Shown: positions 1-8,954, counted from the stretch's first letter. The stretch is DNA of 64,000 nt from Psychrobacter sp. NZS113 (GCF_015864825.1 NZ_JADYWL010000004.1:1-64000); one strand, 5' to 3'. Notes: generated from the letters alone by a model not told the origin. A program made the numbers and translations.

Positions 1-144
1 CACATCTATCCGTCGCATTCTGCATTCGGTGGTTATAAGCAGTCTGGTATCGGCCGTGAGAACCATTTGATGATGCTAGATCATTATCAGCAAACCAAAA
101 ACATGCTGGTGTCTTACGATCCTAAAAAAATGGGGTTCTTTTAA
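1..144 (+). CDS. Aldehyde dehydrogenase, C-terminal end (partial)
   Basis: The window opens inside a reading frame that ends at a TAA at 142-144, giving 47 residues. The segment [12 protein letters not shown] is the typical C-terminal signature of NAD-dependent aldehyde dehydrogenases, followed by a tail ending KKMGFF, as in acetaldehyde dehydrogenases of the ExaC type. Its position just before an ethanolamine permease and EutBC suggests that it oxidises the acetaldehyde made by ethanolamine ammonia-lyase to acetate. The N-terminal part, with the catalytic Cys and NAD site, lies outside the window, so the exact subfamily cannot be decided here. Confidence 0.85.
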   Translation, partial: HIYPSHSAFGGYKQSGIGRENHLMMLDHYQQTKNMLVSYDPKKMGFF

Positions 145-264
145 TTTTAAAATATATGTTCTAAAAATATGCTTTTTTCCTGATAGGGCACCGAAATGAC
201 GCAAACAGTTGTATCAAAATAGTGCTTTTCCTACCTAATTTATTGGAGAAGACCGTTTTTCGTA

Positions 265-279
265 TGGCACAAAATTTGC
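265..279 (+). promoter_or_regulatory. Sigma-54 (RpoN) type promoter of the eat-eutBC genes
   Basis: The sequence TGGCAC, five bases, TTGC matches the -24/-12 consensus exactly, with GG at 266-267 and GC at 278-279 and ten bases between them. It lies about 135 bp before the eat start codon. In Pseudomonas the eat-eutBC genes depend on RpoN and the enhancer-binding protein EatR, so the site fits the downstream genes. No regulator gene is in the window. The remaining bases of the 145-413 gap show no ORF. Confidence 0.75.
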
Positions 280-413
280 CTTTGATGAAAGTATGACGAT
301 GTTGGTCACGCTTTAACCGAAAAGGGTATGTTGTCTTTACTTATAAAGCACTTAATATATTTTGATAATAGCTTACCAATTCACTATTCATTGGCTGAGC
401 TTCGGAGAACGAT

Positions 414-1856
414 ATGTCTACAAACGCTAATGGCCAGATAAATGGCGTAGCAGGAAATACTCAGGCTGAAAAAGACTATTTTGCTAAAAGACAACTCAAA
501 CAAGGTGCGGTCGGCTGGGTGTTATTAATAGGCCTTGGTGTTGCCTACGTTATTTCTGGAGATTTTGCAGGTTGGAACTTTGGGCTTGCTCAAGGTGGTT
601 GGGGCGGGATGTTTGTTGCCACCATTGTGGTCGCCATAATGTACCTTTGTATGTGCTTATCTATGTCAGAAATGGCGACGATGTTACCTACCGCGGGTGG
701 CGGTTATAGCTTTGCCCGAACCGCCTTTGGTCCTTTGGGCGGTTATTTAACAGGTACAGCCATTTTAATCGAATATGCGATTGCACCAGCTGCGATTGCT
801 GTATTCATCGGCGCTTACTGTGAGTCTTTATTTGGCGTTGGTGGGTGGATGGTATATCTCGCTTGCTATATTGTCTTCATAGCGATTCACTTGAAAGGTG
901 CTGGCGAAGCTTTAAAAATTATGTTTATTATCACAGCTATTGCTTGTATCGCATTGGGTGTGTTTATAGTAGCCATGATTCCTCATTTCGACAGTAAAAA
1001 TCTTTTTGATATCGCAGTTGGTAATCAAGCTGGTGCAAGCACCTTCTTACCCTACGGTTATGTCGGAATTTGGGCGGCTGTGCCCTATGCCATTTGGTTC
1101 TTTCTAGCCGTTGAAGGCGTACCCTTAGCAGCTGAAGAGGCCAAAGACCCTGCTAAATCATTACCACGTGGACTGATTGGCTCGATGTTGATACTCGCAA
1201 CATTCGCCATTCTGATCCTATTTTTAGGCCCAGGAGCAGCTGGTGCTGATGCGTTAAAAGACTCAGGCGCACCCTTAGTAGATGCTTTGGCTTCTGTATA
1301 TGGAAGCAATTCTTGGTTAGCAAGTTTTGTAAACTTTGTTGGTTTAGCGGGTCTCATTGCCAGCTTTTTCTCCATCATTTATGCCTACTCTAGACAGATA
1401 TTTGCCTTGTCTCGTGCAGGATACCTACCTAAGAAATTATCATTAACCAACAATAATAAAGCCCCCTATTTAGCGCTTATCGTTCCTGGAGTCATAGGCT
1501 TCCTGTTATCGCTCACAGGTGAAGGTGATCTGCTTATTCTCATGGCTGTGTTTGGTGCAACCGTTTCTTATGTTCTCATGATGGCATCTCATATCAAATT
1601 ACGTTTATCTCGGTCTGACCTTGCTCGCCCATATAAAACACCTGGTGGGATTTTTACTTCAGGTGTGGCTTTAGTATTGGCATTACTTGCTGTCATAGCA
1701 GGGTTAATGGTAGATCCTAAAGTATGGTTTATGGCCGCTGGTATTTATGTCGTACTTATTCTATATTTTGTGATATTTAGTCGGCATCATCTAGTCAGTG
1801 GTACACCAGAAGAAGAGTTCGCGCAAATAGAAGCGGCAGCTGATGAATTGAGTTAA
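414..1856 (+). CDS. eat: Ethanolamine permease (APC family)
   Basis: This 480-residue protein has about twelve hydrophobic segments and the amino acid-polyamine-organocation (APC) transporter fold. Family features include the early GGWGGMFVA stretch, the SEMATMLPTAGGGYSFARTA region and FFLAVEGVPLAAEEAKDP in the middle, which are characteristic of ethanolamine permeases. It would import ethanolamine across the inner membrane. The start at 414 has a GGAG ribosome site about seven bases upstream. It sits between an aldehyde dehydrogenase and EutBC, which supports the substrate. A sigma-54 type promoter precedes it. The substrate assignment is from family and context. Confidence 0.9.
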   Translation: MSTNANGQINGVAGNTQAEKDYFAKRQLKQGAVGWVLLIGLGVAYVISGDFAGWNFGLAQGGWGGMFVATIVVAIMYLCMCLSMSEMATMLPTAGGGYSFARTAFGPLGGYLTGTAILIEYAIAPAAIAVFIGAYCESLFGVGGWMVYLACYIVFIAIHLKGAGEALKIMFIITAIACIALGVFIVAMIPHFDSKNLFDIAVGNQAGASTFLPYGYVGIWAAVPYAIWFFLAVEGVPLAAEEAKDPAKSLPRGLIGSMLILATFAILILFLGPGAAGADALKDSGAPLVDALASVYGSNSWLASFVNFVGLAGLIASFFSIIYAYSRQIFALSRAGYLPKKLSLTNNNKAPYLALIVPGVIGFLLSLTGEGDLLILMAVFGATVSYVLMMASHIKLRLSRSDLARPYKTPGGIFTSGVALVLALLAVIAGLMVDPKVWFMAAGIYVVLILYFVIFSRHHLVSGTPEEEFAQIEAAADELS

Positions 1857-1861
1857 AAGCA

Positions 1862-2035
1862 TAGGGCATGTCCTCAATTCAGTCGATAGTCATCTAAATG
1901 GGTTGAAAATGGCTAAATCTTGCCAAACAGCGTCAAACAGCTGACTAATATTTCGATATTATCTGCACTATTTTCCTTGTTTGACTGCAATTTATCTCAT
2001 TTTTATCACCATTTTTAAAATGAGGACACGCCCTA
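1862..2035. repeat. MITE-like element, long form (copy 1)
   Basis: This 174-bp non-coding element is bounded by TA and has near-perfect terminal inverted repeats: TAGGGCATGTCCTCAATT on the left and, reverse-complemented, TAGGCGTGT-type ends with TCCTCATTTT on the right. A diverged full-length copy lies in the opposite orientation at 59002-59174, and a 51-bp mini-copy at 36861-36911. GGG ends beside TA fit IS5/IS427-group derived miniature elements. It lies between eat and eutB. Confidence 0.75.
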
Positions 2036-2086
2036 ATTATAAAGTCACTGATTACGATGTTGTATAAAGTAATTAGACATTTCTCA

Positions 2087-2127
2087 CATGACTTTAAGTT
2101 TCAAATTGGTTAAAACTTAAAGTCATG
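2087..2127. promoter_or_regulatory. Perfect 15-bp inverted repeat before eutB
   Basis: CATGACTTTAAGTTT at 2087-2101 is repeated in inverted form at 2113-2127 with 11 bases between. There is no following T-run on either strand, so a simple terminator is unlikely. It lies about 86 bp before the eutB start and could be an operator or an mRNA hairpin. The role is not shown by the sequence. Confidence 0.5.
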
Positions 2128-2213
2128 ATAATTTGAAATACATAATACATAGTTTCGTTGGCAACTCACATATCAAAGTTGAGTAATGTGATTACGCAAT
2201 AAAGGTGGTTAAC

Positions 2214-3608
2214 ATGGCATATAAACATACCGTAGGACAGCGAAGCTACCAATTTAAAGACTTAAAAACTTTACTTGCAAAAGCATCGCCAAGGCGTTCG
2301 GGTGATGAGCTAGCTAGAGTAGCAGCTAACGATGCAACTGAGCGCGTAGCAGCACAAATGGCGTTAGCAGACTGCCTATTAACTGACTTTCTAGATGACT
2401 TTCTAATACCCTATGAGACAGATGAAGTCACTCGTTTAATCATGGAGCAGCACGACTCTCAAGCGTTCTCTGAAATATCCAGTTTTACTGTTGGAGATTT
2501 GAGAGACTGGCTTTTAGGAGAGTCAGCTACTACAGAGACCATATCAGAATTAAAATACGCTTTCACACCTGAGATGGTAGCAGCCGTTAGTAAAATAATG
2601 CGGGTACAAGATCTTATCTTGGTAGCGAAAAAATGTCGCGTTGTCACTAAATTTCGTAATACCATCGGTTTAGAAGGATCGCTGTCCACACGATTACAGC
2701 CCAATCACCCAACCGACGACCTATTGGGTATTTCTGCAAGCATCATTGATGGACTGATGTATGGCAATGGTGATGCGGTCATTGGTATCAACCCTGCTAC
2801 CGATAACATCCAAAACCTGTCTGAACTATTGAAACTACTAGACCATGTCATCTCCGAATATCAAATCCCTACTCAATCTTGCGTTTTAACTCATATCACG
2901 TCCGCTATACAGTTAATCAATAAAAACGTACCTGTCGATTTGGTTTTCCAGTCCATCACAGGTAGTGAAAAAGCGAATACCAGCTATGGCATAAACTTAG
3001 CGATGTTAAGAGAAGGCTATGACGCTGCCACGAGTCTTAATCGTGGCACAGTAGGTCAAAACGTCATGTATTTTGAGACAGGTCAAGGTAGTGCGTTATC
3101 CAGTAATGCTAACTTTGGCGCTGATCAGCAGACGCTTGAAGCCAGAGCTTATGCTGTGGCTAGAGAGTTTAACCCTTTGTTGGTCAATACTGTGGTTGGT
3201 TTCATCGGGCCTGAATATCTCTTCGATGGTAAACAAATCATTCGAGCAGGATTAGAAGATCATTTTTGTGGCAAGCTGCTTGGCGTACCCATGGGTTGTG
3301 ATATTTGTTATACCAATCACGCTGATGCAGATCAGGATGATATGGATACGTTACTGACGTTGCTTGCCAATGCTGGCATTAACTTCATCATGGGTATCCC
3401 AGGCTCGGACGATGTCATGCTGAATTATCAGACAACTTCATTTCATGACGCTCTATACATTAGACAACTTCTTGGTCTCTCCCCCGCCCCTGAATTTGCG
3501 CTTTGGCTGAGTAATAACGACATCTATACTCAATCTGGCAATAGTATCAATTGGTCAGATAAGCCATCTGCCTTACTGTCAGGGATAATGGGTAGCAAGC
3601 TTACTTAA
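2214..3608 (+). CDS. eutB: Ethanolamine ammonia-lyase, large subunit
   Basis: EutB is the catalytic subunit of the adenosylcobalamin-dependent enzyme that splits ethanolamine into acetaldehyde and ammonia. The 464-residue protein carries the family blocks nearly unchanged: LQPNHPTDD near residue 160, GDAVIGINPATDN, YFETGQGSALS, NTVVGFIGPEYL, IIRAGLEDHF and CYTNHADADQ, then IMGIPGSDDVMLNYQTTSFHD. I chose ATG 2214 rather than the in-frame GTG at 2205, because the GTG overlaps the AAAGGTGG ribosome site. eutC follows 43 bp later. No eutA reactivase or microcompartment shell gene is present in the window. Confidence 0.97.
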   Translation: MAYKHTVGQRSYQFKDLKTLLAKASPRRSGDELARVAANDATERVAAQMALADCLLTDFLDDFLIPYETDEVTRLIMEQHDSQAFSEISSFTVGDLRDWLLGESATTETISELKYAFTPEMVAAVSKIMRVQDLILVAKKCRVVTKFRNTIGLEGSLSTRLQPNHPTDDLLGISASIIDGLMYGNGDAVIGINPATDNIQNLSELLKLLDHVISEYQIPTQSCVLTHITSAIQLINKNVPVDLVFQSITGSEKANTSYGINLAMLREGYDAATSLNRGTVGQNVMYFETGQGSALSSNANFGADQQTLEARAYAVAREFNPLLVNTVVGFIGPEYLFDGKQIIRAGLEDHFCGKLLGVPMGCDICYTNHADADQDDMDTLLTLLANAGINFIMGIPGSDDVMLNYQTTSFHDALYIRQLLGLSPAPEFALWLSNNDIYTQSGNSINWSDKPSALLSGIMGSKLT

Positions 3609-3651
3609 GCGAGAGTATAGAAAACGTCGATACACTATAAAGAGAAATGCT

Positions 3652-4584
3652 ATGTCCATTGATTACTCACAAAATAAGACATCATTGACTGTCAAATCGA
3701 ATACAAACAGTGCTAGTGATTTAGTGCATTTAGACCCTTGGGAGAAGTTAAAACAATATACAGACTCTAGAATTGCTTTGGGACGTGTAGGTTGTAGTGT
3801 TCCCACTAAGCCCTTGCTCAAGTTTCAGCTTGATCACGCTGAGGCAAAAGATGCTGTATTGCAGGATTTAGATGTTGATTCTTTAGTCGTGAAGCTGTCT
3901 GAACATTGCCGCTCCTCTATAGTCGAGCTAGATTTAAAACTGGTTACAGATGGGTTAGATCATATAAATAGCCAAGACGATCATGTCAGTGATAGCTTAA
4001 AAATACTGAGAGTCTCCAGCCAAGCGCAAGATAAATCGGAGTATCTTAAACGTCCGGATTGGGGCAGACTGCTTAGTATTGAATCCGCTAAGCAATTGGA
4101 AATATTCGGTAAGGACAAGTCTTACGATGTTGCTATTGTTATGGGAGATGGCTTATCAGCGAGAGCCATCGCTGAGAATGCTCCAAAACTTGTTGCAGAA
4201 CTTCTCTCGCTTTTTAATGATAAAGGTTGGACTATCGCCCCCTTAGTTATTGCTACTGGTAGCCGTGTCGCTTTAGGGGATGAGGTTGCAGAGCGTCTTC
4301 ATGCCAAAATGCTGGTCATGCTGATTGGAGAGCGTCCAGGTTTGAGCTCTCCTGATAGCTTAGGTATTTATTATACTTGGGATGCTCAATCTTCGAGTCA
4401 TGATGCTATGAGGAACTGCATCTCTAATGTGCGCAGTGCTGGCCTGCCAACCAGAGTGGCAGCAAGCCGTCTCTTAGCATTAATGGAAAAATCTTATGAG
4501 CTCAAGTTATCTGGAGTTGAGTTAAAAGATGAGCAGGAACTACCGGTATTAGATCAAGGTCAAACAGCGATTAAGCTACTATGA
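3652..4584 (+). CDS. eutC: Ethanolamine ammonia-lyase, small subunit
   Basis: EutC is the light subunit of ethanolamine ammonia-lyase and contributes to binding of adenosylcobalamin. The 310-residue protein is slightly longer than the usual 290-300. Family blocks include RIALGRVGCSVPTK near residue 41, FQLDHAEAKDAV, RPDWGRLL, VAIVMGDGLSARAI, ATGSRVALGDEVAE and MLIGERPGLSSPDSLGIY. The C-terminal tail ends QTAIKLL. It follows eutB closely on the same strand and is probably cotranscribed with it. No terminator is evident in the roughly 145 bp behind it. Confidence 0.96.
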   Translation: MSIDYSQNKTSLTVKSNTNSASDLVHLDPWEKLKQYTDSRIALGRVGCSVPTKPLLKFQLDHAEAKDAVLQDLDVDSLVVKLSEHCRSSIVELDLKLVTDGLDHINSQDDHVSDSLKILRVSSQAQDKSEYLKRPDWGRLLSIESAKQLEIFGKDKSYDVAIVMGDGLSARAIAENAPKLVAELLSLFNDKGWTIAPLVIATGSRVALGDEVAERLHAKMLVMLIGERPGLSSPDSLGIYYTWDAQSSSHDAMRNCISNVRSAGLPTRVAASRLLALMEKSYELKLSGVELKDEQELPVLDQGQTAIKLL

Positions 4585-4729
4585 TGACTAAAAAACATCA
4601 TGCAATGTAACCTAAAATGCGAGGAACACAATCTTATGTTACGATGGCTAGGCTGTCGTAAGCATTGAGATATTTCATGTCAATAGAATAGCTCGCTAGG
4701 TATAGAAACGCCTGCTACCCTTTTAAATA

Positions 4730-5512
4730 TTAAACGGTTGAAATAGCTTCATCTCTTCGCAGAGTAAGAACCTCGTAACCATCAGACGTGACAGCTATCG
4801 TATGCTCCCACTGAGCAGATAACTTTTTATCGTTGGTAATTACCGTCCAACCATCTTTTTTGACTTTAACTTTAGCCTTGCCTTGGTTGATCATAGGCTC
4901 AATGGTGAATGTCATACCTTCTTGTAGAACTAGACCTTTTCCCAAATGTCCGTAATGAAGCACTTGCGGTTCTTCATGCATTTCACGTCCAATACCGTGA
5001 CCACAATACTCCCGTACTACAGAATAACCCTGCTTCTCAGCATAGCTTTGAAGAGCATGACCAACATCACCTAGCGTCGCTCCAGGTTTCACTGCTCGTA
5101 TTCCTTCCCACATAGCTTCATAGGTCTTATCAACTAAACGTTTTGCAAGGGGTAACACCTCACCTATCAAATACATTTTGCTAGAATCAGCGATAAAACC
5201 ACCTTGTTCTAGGGTAATATCCACATTCACAATATCACCTGATTTAAGTATTTGCTGGTCTGAAGGAATGCCATGACAGACCACGTTATTCACCGAGGTA
5301 TTTAATGCATACTGATAACCATACTGACCTTTACTGGCTGGGCGTGCACCTAGCTGATCGACAATATAACGCTCGGCAAGATCATTAATATCCATCGTAG
5401 AGATACCGACTGTGATTTTTCCATCTAGATAATCAAAGACAGAGGCTAGAAGCCTTCCTGACTCGCGCATGATTTCCAATTGCGCTGCATTTTTAAGTAT
5501 TACCTTATCCAT
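4730..5512 (-). CDS. map: Methionine aminopeptidase, type I
   Basis: Map removes the initiator methionine from new proteins in the cytoplasm and uses a dinuclear metal site. At 260 residues it has the usual type I length. The metal ligands can be seen in VDITLEQGGFIADSSKMY (two Asp), CGHGIGREMHEEP (His), FTIEPMIN (Glu) and AQWEHTIAV (Glu). The start ATG has an AAGGA site upstream and overlaps the stop of a decayed ParD-like reading frame, so the two were probably once translated together. This copy is not next to rpsB in the window. Confidence 0.96.
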   Translation of the reverse strand: MDKVILKNAAQLEIMRESGRLLASVFDYLDGKITVGISTMDINDLAERYIVDQLGARPASKGQYGYQYALNTSVNNVVCHGIPSDQQILKSGDIVNVDITLEQGGFIADSSKMYLIGEVLPLAKRLVDKTYEAMWEGIRAVKPGATLGDVGHALQSYAEKQGYSVVREYCGHGIGREMHEEPQVLHYGHLGKGLVLQEGMTFTIEPMINQGKAKVKVKKDGWTVITNDKKLSAQWEHTIAVTSDGYEVLTLRRDEAISTV

Positions 5513-5651
5513 CTATAAGGTTCCTTACATTAATATCAGCTTGTTTCATTTGCTCATTGATAATTTGGTTATAAGACATATTGGGATTAGATTCAGCAAG
5601 CATTCCTATCTTAATCCAATATTCAGCTTGTGTGTATGAAATAGCACCCCA
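5505..5651 (-). pseudogene. ParD-like gene remnant overlapping map
   Basis: Reading the minus strand from an in-frame stop at 5652-5654 gives 48 codons without a proper start, ending in a TAA that overlaps the map start. The residues QAEYWIKIGMLAESNPNMSY match the C-terminal half of the ParD-like family (small RHH-type proteins often encoded just before map). The N-terminal half is missing, and a terminator hairpin stands in its place. I therefore read it as a truncated gene. A short restart at an internal Met is possible but not supported. Confidence 0.6.
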
Positions 5652-5673
5652 TTATTGATATTAATTTCAAAAC

Positions 5674-5703
5674 AAAAAAACCTCCTTATAAGGAGGTTTT
5701 TTA
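5674..5703. terminator. Bidirectional rho-independent terminator
   Basis: A perfect palindrome, AACCTCCTTATAAGGAGGTT, is flanked by A-runs on the left and T-runs on the right. It can end transcription from the small gene on the minus strand at 5728-5973. Confidence 0.85.
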
Positions 5704-5727
5704 TGCTGGTAATATTTATTGCGATAC

Positions 5728-5973
5728 TTACATCGCTGTTTCGTATTGCATGACAGCACATATCTTAATTGGTACAGCAAACCTCCATGGCATGCCAGCA
5801 CTGCAATAAAAATACCCGTCACTATAAGATACAATATACGCCGTAAAGTCATTACCATAATGATCCATCATGGCTTGTTCATCATTTTCATCACAAACTG
5901 CACACCATATATCTTTATCACCTCGTGCTAGCATTGCCCGTGTTAGATCACTCCCTTTTAATTCGTTATACAT
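5728..5973 (-). CDS. Small conserved-looking hypothetical protein
   Basis: An 81-residue protein begins MYNELKGSDLTRAML and contains CAVCDENDEQAM, GNDFTAYIVSYSDG and a C-terminal FAVPIKICAVMQYE. I chose ATG 5973 because AAGGAG lies six bases before it; the upstream in-frame ATG at 5991 has no such site. There is no signal peptide or membrane segment. I recall similar small proteins in Acinetobacter and Psychrobacter but know no function. A strong terminator lies 25 bp downstream, which supports it as a real transcription unit. Confidence 0.65.
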   Translation of the reverse strand: MYNELKGSDLTRAMLARGDKDIWCAVCDENDEQAMMDHYGNDFTAYIVSYSDGYFYCSAGMPWRFAVPIKICAVMQYETAM

Positions 5974-6476
5974 TATCAGCTCCTTAGTCATTCTAAATTC
6001 TCTAAAAGCAACGTGTTCTTAAAATATTAATTTCAATAGTACCGAATCTTTTATTTCGATATGAACGATAAGCAACGTCTCTTTTTGAATGATTATGGAA
6101 GTGCATAAAGCATTGCTTATTATTTAACAGTCATACATTAGCGCGGATAATATATTGTAAAACACCAGAATCAAAACTGTAACATATAAACATAAAATTC
6201 ATGACAAACGGTGAAGTTGTTACGACAAGTGGTATGACTAAACAAATATTTTTTATACACACTATATTTAGATCGACTAAAATAAAACACATGTTCACTA
6301 AGAGACGCAAGATAAGATGACTATAGTGCTCCAAGTCCATGATATATAAGATTTGTAGAAGATAAAATTAACTATATCTCTCCGCCACTTTACCCAATAA
6401 TTTATTGTAAAATCTTATCTCAATACCTAACCTTTGATCATAAATCATAACAGTCAAATCAGGTACAATAACGATT
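5974..6476. other. Gene-free stretch before dinB
   Basis: About 500 bp of AT-rich DNA. The 69-codon minus-strand frame at 6131-6340 has no recognisable motif or ribosome site. I see no LexA-like operator and no clear hairpin. The promoter of dinB must lie here, but I cannot place it. Confidence 0.4.
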
Positions 6477-7562
6477 ATGACAACTGCTATAACCCCTAAT
6501 CCTCGGAAAATCATTCACATAGATATGGATGCTTTTTATGCCAGTGTGGAGCAGCGTGATTTTCCTGAATTACGCGGTAAGCCATTGGTCGTTGGTGGCG
6601 ATCCTAGTGGTCGCGGTGTCGTAGCAGCAGCCAGTTATGAGGTACGTAAATTTGGCGTACGTTCTGCCATGTCTTGCTATGAGGCACGCAAACGTTGTCC
6701 AGAAGTAATATTTGTAAGGCCACGTTTTGAAGTTTATCGAACAGTGAGCCATGAAATTCGCCGCATTATGTACCTCTTAACCCCACATGTTGAGCCATTA
6801 TCGCTAGATGAAGCGTATCTAGATGTTACAGGGCTAGAAGTCCATAAAGGATCAGCGACGTTGATGGCCAATTGGCTGAGAGCTCAGATACTAGAGCACA
6901 CAGGATTGACGGCGTCTGCTGGCGTTTCATTTAACAAAATGCTGGCCAAAATTGCTTCTGATATTAATAAACCCGATGGCATAGCGATTATCACGCCAAC
7001 AGATGCCGATGCTTTTATTAGCAGCTTACCCATCGAGCGCTTTCACGGTATTGGCAAAGCAACTGCTAAACGCCTACACGCGATGGGCGTGAACGTTGGT
7101 GCCGATCTACGGCAGACGTCAGCAGCAGTATTGGTACAGGAATTTGGCAAACGTGGTCAGTTTTATCACGATATCGCACATGGACGTGATGATCGTGCTG
7201 TCAAATCTGAGCGTAAGCATAAATCTATTGGCTCAGAGACTACCTTTAGAGACAATCTAACCGATGATAATGCGTTACGAGTGCAGATTTATGAGCAAAA
7301 TGAAGATGCTTTTAGTCAGATGCAGAAAAAACAGCTGATCGCCTATACCATCACTCTTAAAGTGAAATATGCGGACTTTACTCAAATAACACGCTCTCAC
7401 ACATTATCCACCGCTTTTGATAGTGCCAAATCTGCACATTATTGGTTGGACAGGCTGTTTCTAGATATCCCTCGTGAGCTACCCATTCGCCTAGTGGGTG
7501 TCACCTTCTCCTCACTTGCGCCCGCTGCACAATTACTCCCTCAGTTAAACTTGTTTGAATAA
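6477..7562 (+). CDS. dinB: DNA polymerase IV (Y family)
   Basis: This 361-residue translesion polymerase carries the catalytic motifs IHIDMDAFYASVEQ near residue 14 and LSLDEAYLDV near residue 105, which supply the metal-binding Asp and Glu residues. The helix-hairpin-helix region around FHGIGKATAKRLHAMG follows. The last residues, QLNLFE, form a beta-clamp binding motif of the QLxLF type. It acts in the cytoplasm in damage tolerance and is error-prone. No other SOS gene adjoins it, and no damage-response operator was recognised upstream. Confidence 0.96.
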   Translation: MTTAITPNPRKIIHIDMDAFYASVEQRDFPELRGKPLVVGGDPSGRGVVAAASYEVRKFGVRSAMSCYEARKRCPEVIFVRPRFEVYRTVSHEIRRIMYLLTPHVEPLSLDEAYLDVTGLEVHKGSATLMANWLRAQILEHTGLTASAGVSFNKMLAKIASDINKPDGIAIITPTDADAFISSLPIERFHGIGKATAKRLHAMGVNVGADLRQTSAAVLVQEFGKRGQFYHDIAHGRDDRAVKSERKHKSIGSETTFRDNLTDDNALRVQIYEQNEDAFSQMQKKQLIAYTITLKVKYADFTQITRSHTLSTAFDSAKSAHYWLDRLFLDIPRELPIRLVGVTFSSLAPAAQLLPQLNLFE

Positions 7563-7751
7563 CTTTATGGACGACTGACATTAAATTGTTCTTTTGATGA
7601 TGATTAATAGTAATTATTTATATTATTGCTTAGGCTCTTTATTGAAGCAGCTACTCTACTTGTATGCGCATGAGTCGTTATTAAACTGTCCTTTCACAAT
7701 CTCATTTCTGTTACAATTACATCAAAATTTATATTTATTTAAAGACTCATT

Positions 7752-8954
7752 ATGATCGATATACACGCTGTAAACTCTGATACCAACACTTTGATTGATA
7801 CTAATAAAGATAATGATAGCTTAGATTATTTAAGCGTTGATGATTACGATTATGAGTTGCCGGATAGCCTAATTGCACGCTATCCGTTGTCACAACGTTC
7901 TGCCTCCAAACTACTATACTTGCCTGCCAACCAACAGAAAACCGACACTACTGTAGAGGATCGTTTATTTGCTGAGCTGCCTGACCTTTTAAGTGCTGGA
8001 GACCTCATCGTATTTAATGACACTAAAGTGATGAAAGCGCGATTGTTCGGTCAAAAAGACACTGGTGGCAAACTTGAGGTACTCATTGAGCGGTTGGTTG
8101 TTGTTTCGGATTTGGATACAGCAGCACTGCATTTAGAGAACACGAATGATAAGCCAATCAATCAAGAGCATATTGCGCTTTGTCATGTAAAAGCTAGTAA
8201 AGCACTTAAACTTGGACAACGCTTGCAACTCGCCGATGGTCATATGAGTGCCACCATGATTGGTCGTCAAGACAATTTATTTATTTTAGCTTTTGATGCG
8301 CCTATCTTGCCGCACTTAGAGCTTTATGGTGAGTTGCCTATCCCGCCCTATTTTGAGCGCCATGCTGATGATACAGACAATGCTCGCTATCAAACGGTAT
8401 TTCATGACCCAACTAAGCTAGCGAGCGTAGCAGCCCCTACTGCAAGCTTACATTTTGATGACTTGGTACTCAGTAAACTGACTGAAAAAGGCATTAATAC
8501 TGCCTTTGTCACTTTGCATGTCGGCGCTGGTACATTTGCTCCTGTAAAAACAGACAATCTCCTCAATCACACTATGCATAGTGAGTACGCACATCTACCA
8601 CAAGCCACTGCCGACCTAATCAATCAGACGCATGCTAATGGTAAGCAGGTTATCGCTATTGGTACGACGGTTACTCGCGTGCTCGAAACGGCGTATCAAA
8701 AAACAGCCAATGATGGACAGGCCTTATCTAGTTGGTCAGGTGACACTGATATATTTATTTATCCAGGATTTAAGTTTGGTGTAATAGACAAACTGTTAAC
8801 CAATTTTCATTTACCTAAATCCACGTTACTGATGCTAGTGTCAGCATTTTCGGGTAAAGACACGATAGAACATGCTTATCAACATGCTATTAAAGAGCAA
8901 TATCGCTTCTTTAGTTACGGTGACGCAATGCTGCTTGAGAAGAAATCGGATTAA
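7752..8954 (+). CDS. queA: S-adenosylmethionine:tRNA ribosyltransferase-isomerase
   Basis: QueA transfers and isomerises the ribose of S-adenosylmethionine onto preQ1 in tRNA, giving epoxyqueuosine. Motifs include YDYELPDSLIARYPL, VFNDTKVMKARLFG, GELPIPPYFER, TVFHDPTKLASVAAPTASLHF and NFHLPKSTLLMLVSAF. At 400 residues it is about 45-50 longer than most QueA. The extra length is an Asp/Asn-rich N-terminal stretch of about 27 residues and an insert around residues 115-140. There is no internal Met that would give a shorter start, so I kept 7752. tgt is not in the window. Confidence 0.95.
   Translation: MIDIHAVNSDTNTLIDTNKDNDSLDYLSVDDYDYELPDSLIARYPLSQRSASKLLYLPANQQKTDTTVEDRLFAELPDLLSAGDLIVFNDTKVMKARLFGQKDTGGKLEVLIERLVVVSDLDTAALHLENTNDKPINQEHIALCHVKASKALKLGQRLQLADGHMSATMIGRQDNLFILAFDAPILPHLELYGELPIPPYFERHADDTDNARYQTVFHDPTKLASVAAPTASLHFDDLVLSKLTEKGINTAFVTLHVGAGTFAPVKTDNLLNHTMHSEYAHLPQATADLINQTHANGKQVIAIGTTVTRVLETAYQKTANDGQALSSWSGDTDIFIYPGFKFGVIDKLLTNFHLPKSTLLMLVSAFSGKDTIEHAYQHAIKEQYRFFSYGDAMLLEKKSD

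Noticed and set aside
1..4584. Ethanolamine microcompartment operon
   Set aside because: Only the dehydrogenase end, permease and EutBC are present; no shell, EutA, EutG, EutD or EutE-type shell partners are in the window.
6131..6340. 69-codon minus-strand ORF before dinB
   Set aside because: No ribosome site, no known motif, AT-rich composition typical of a chance frame.
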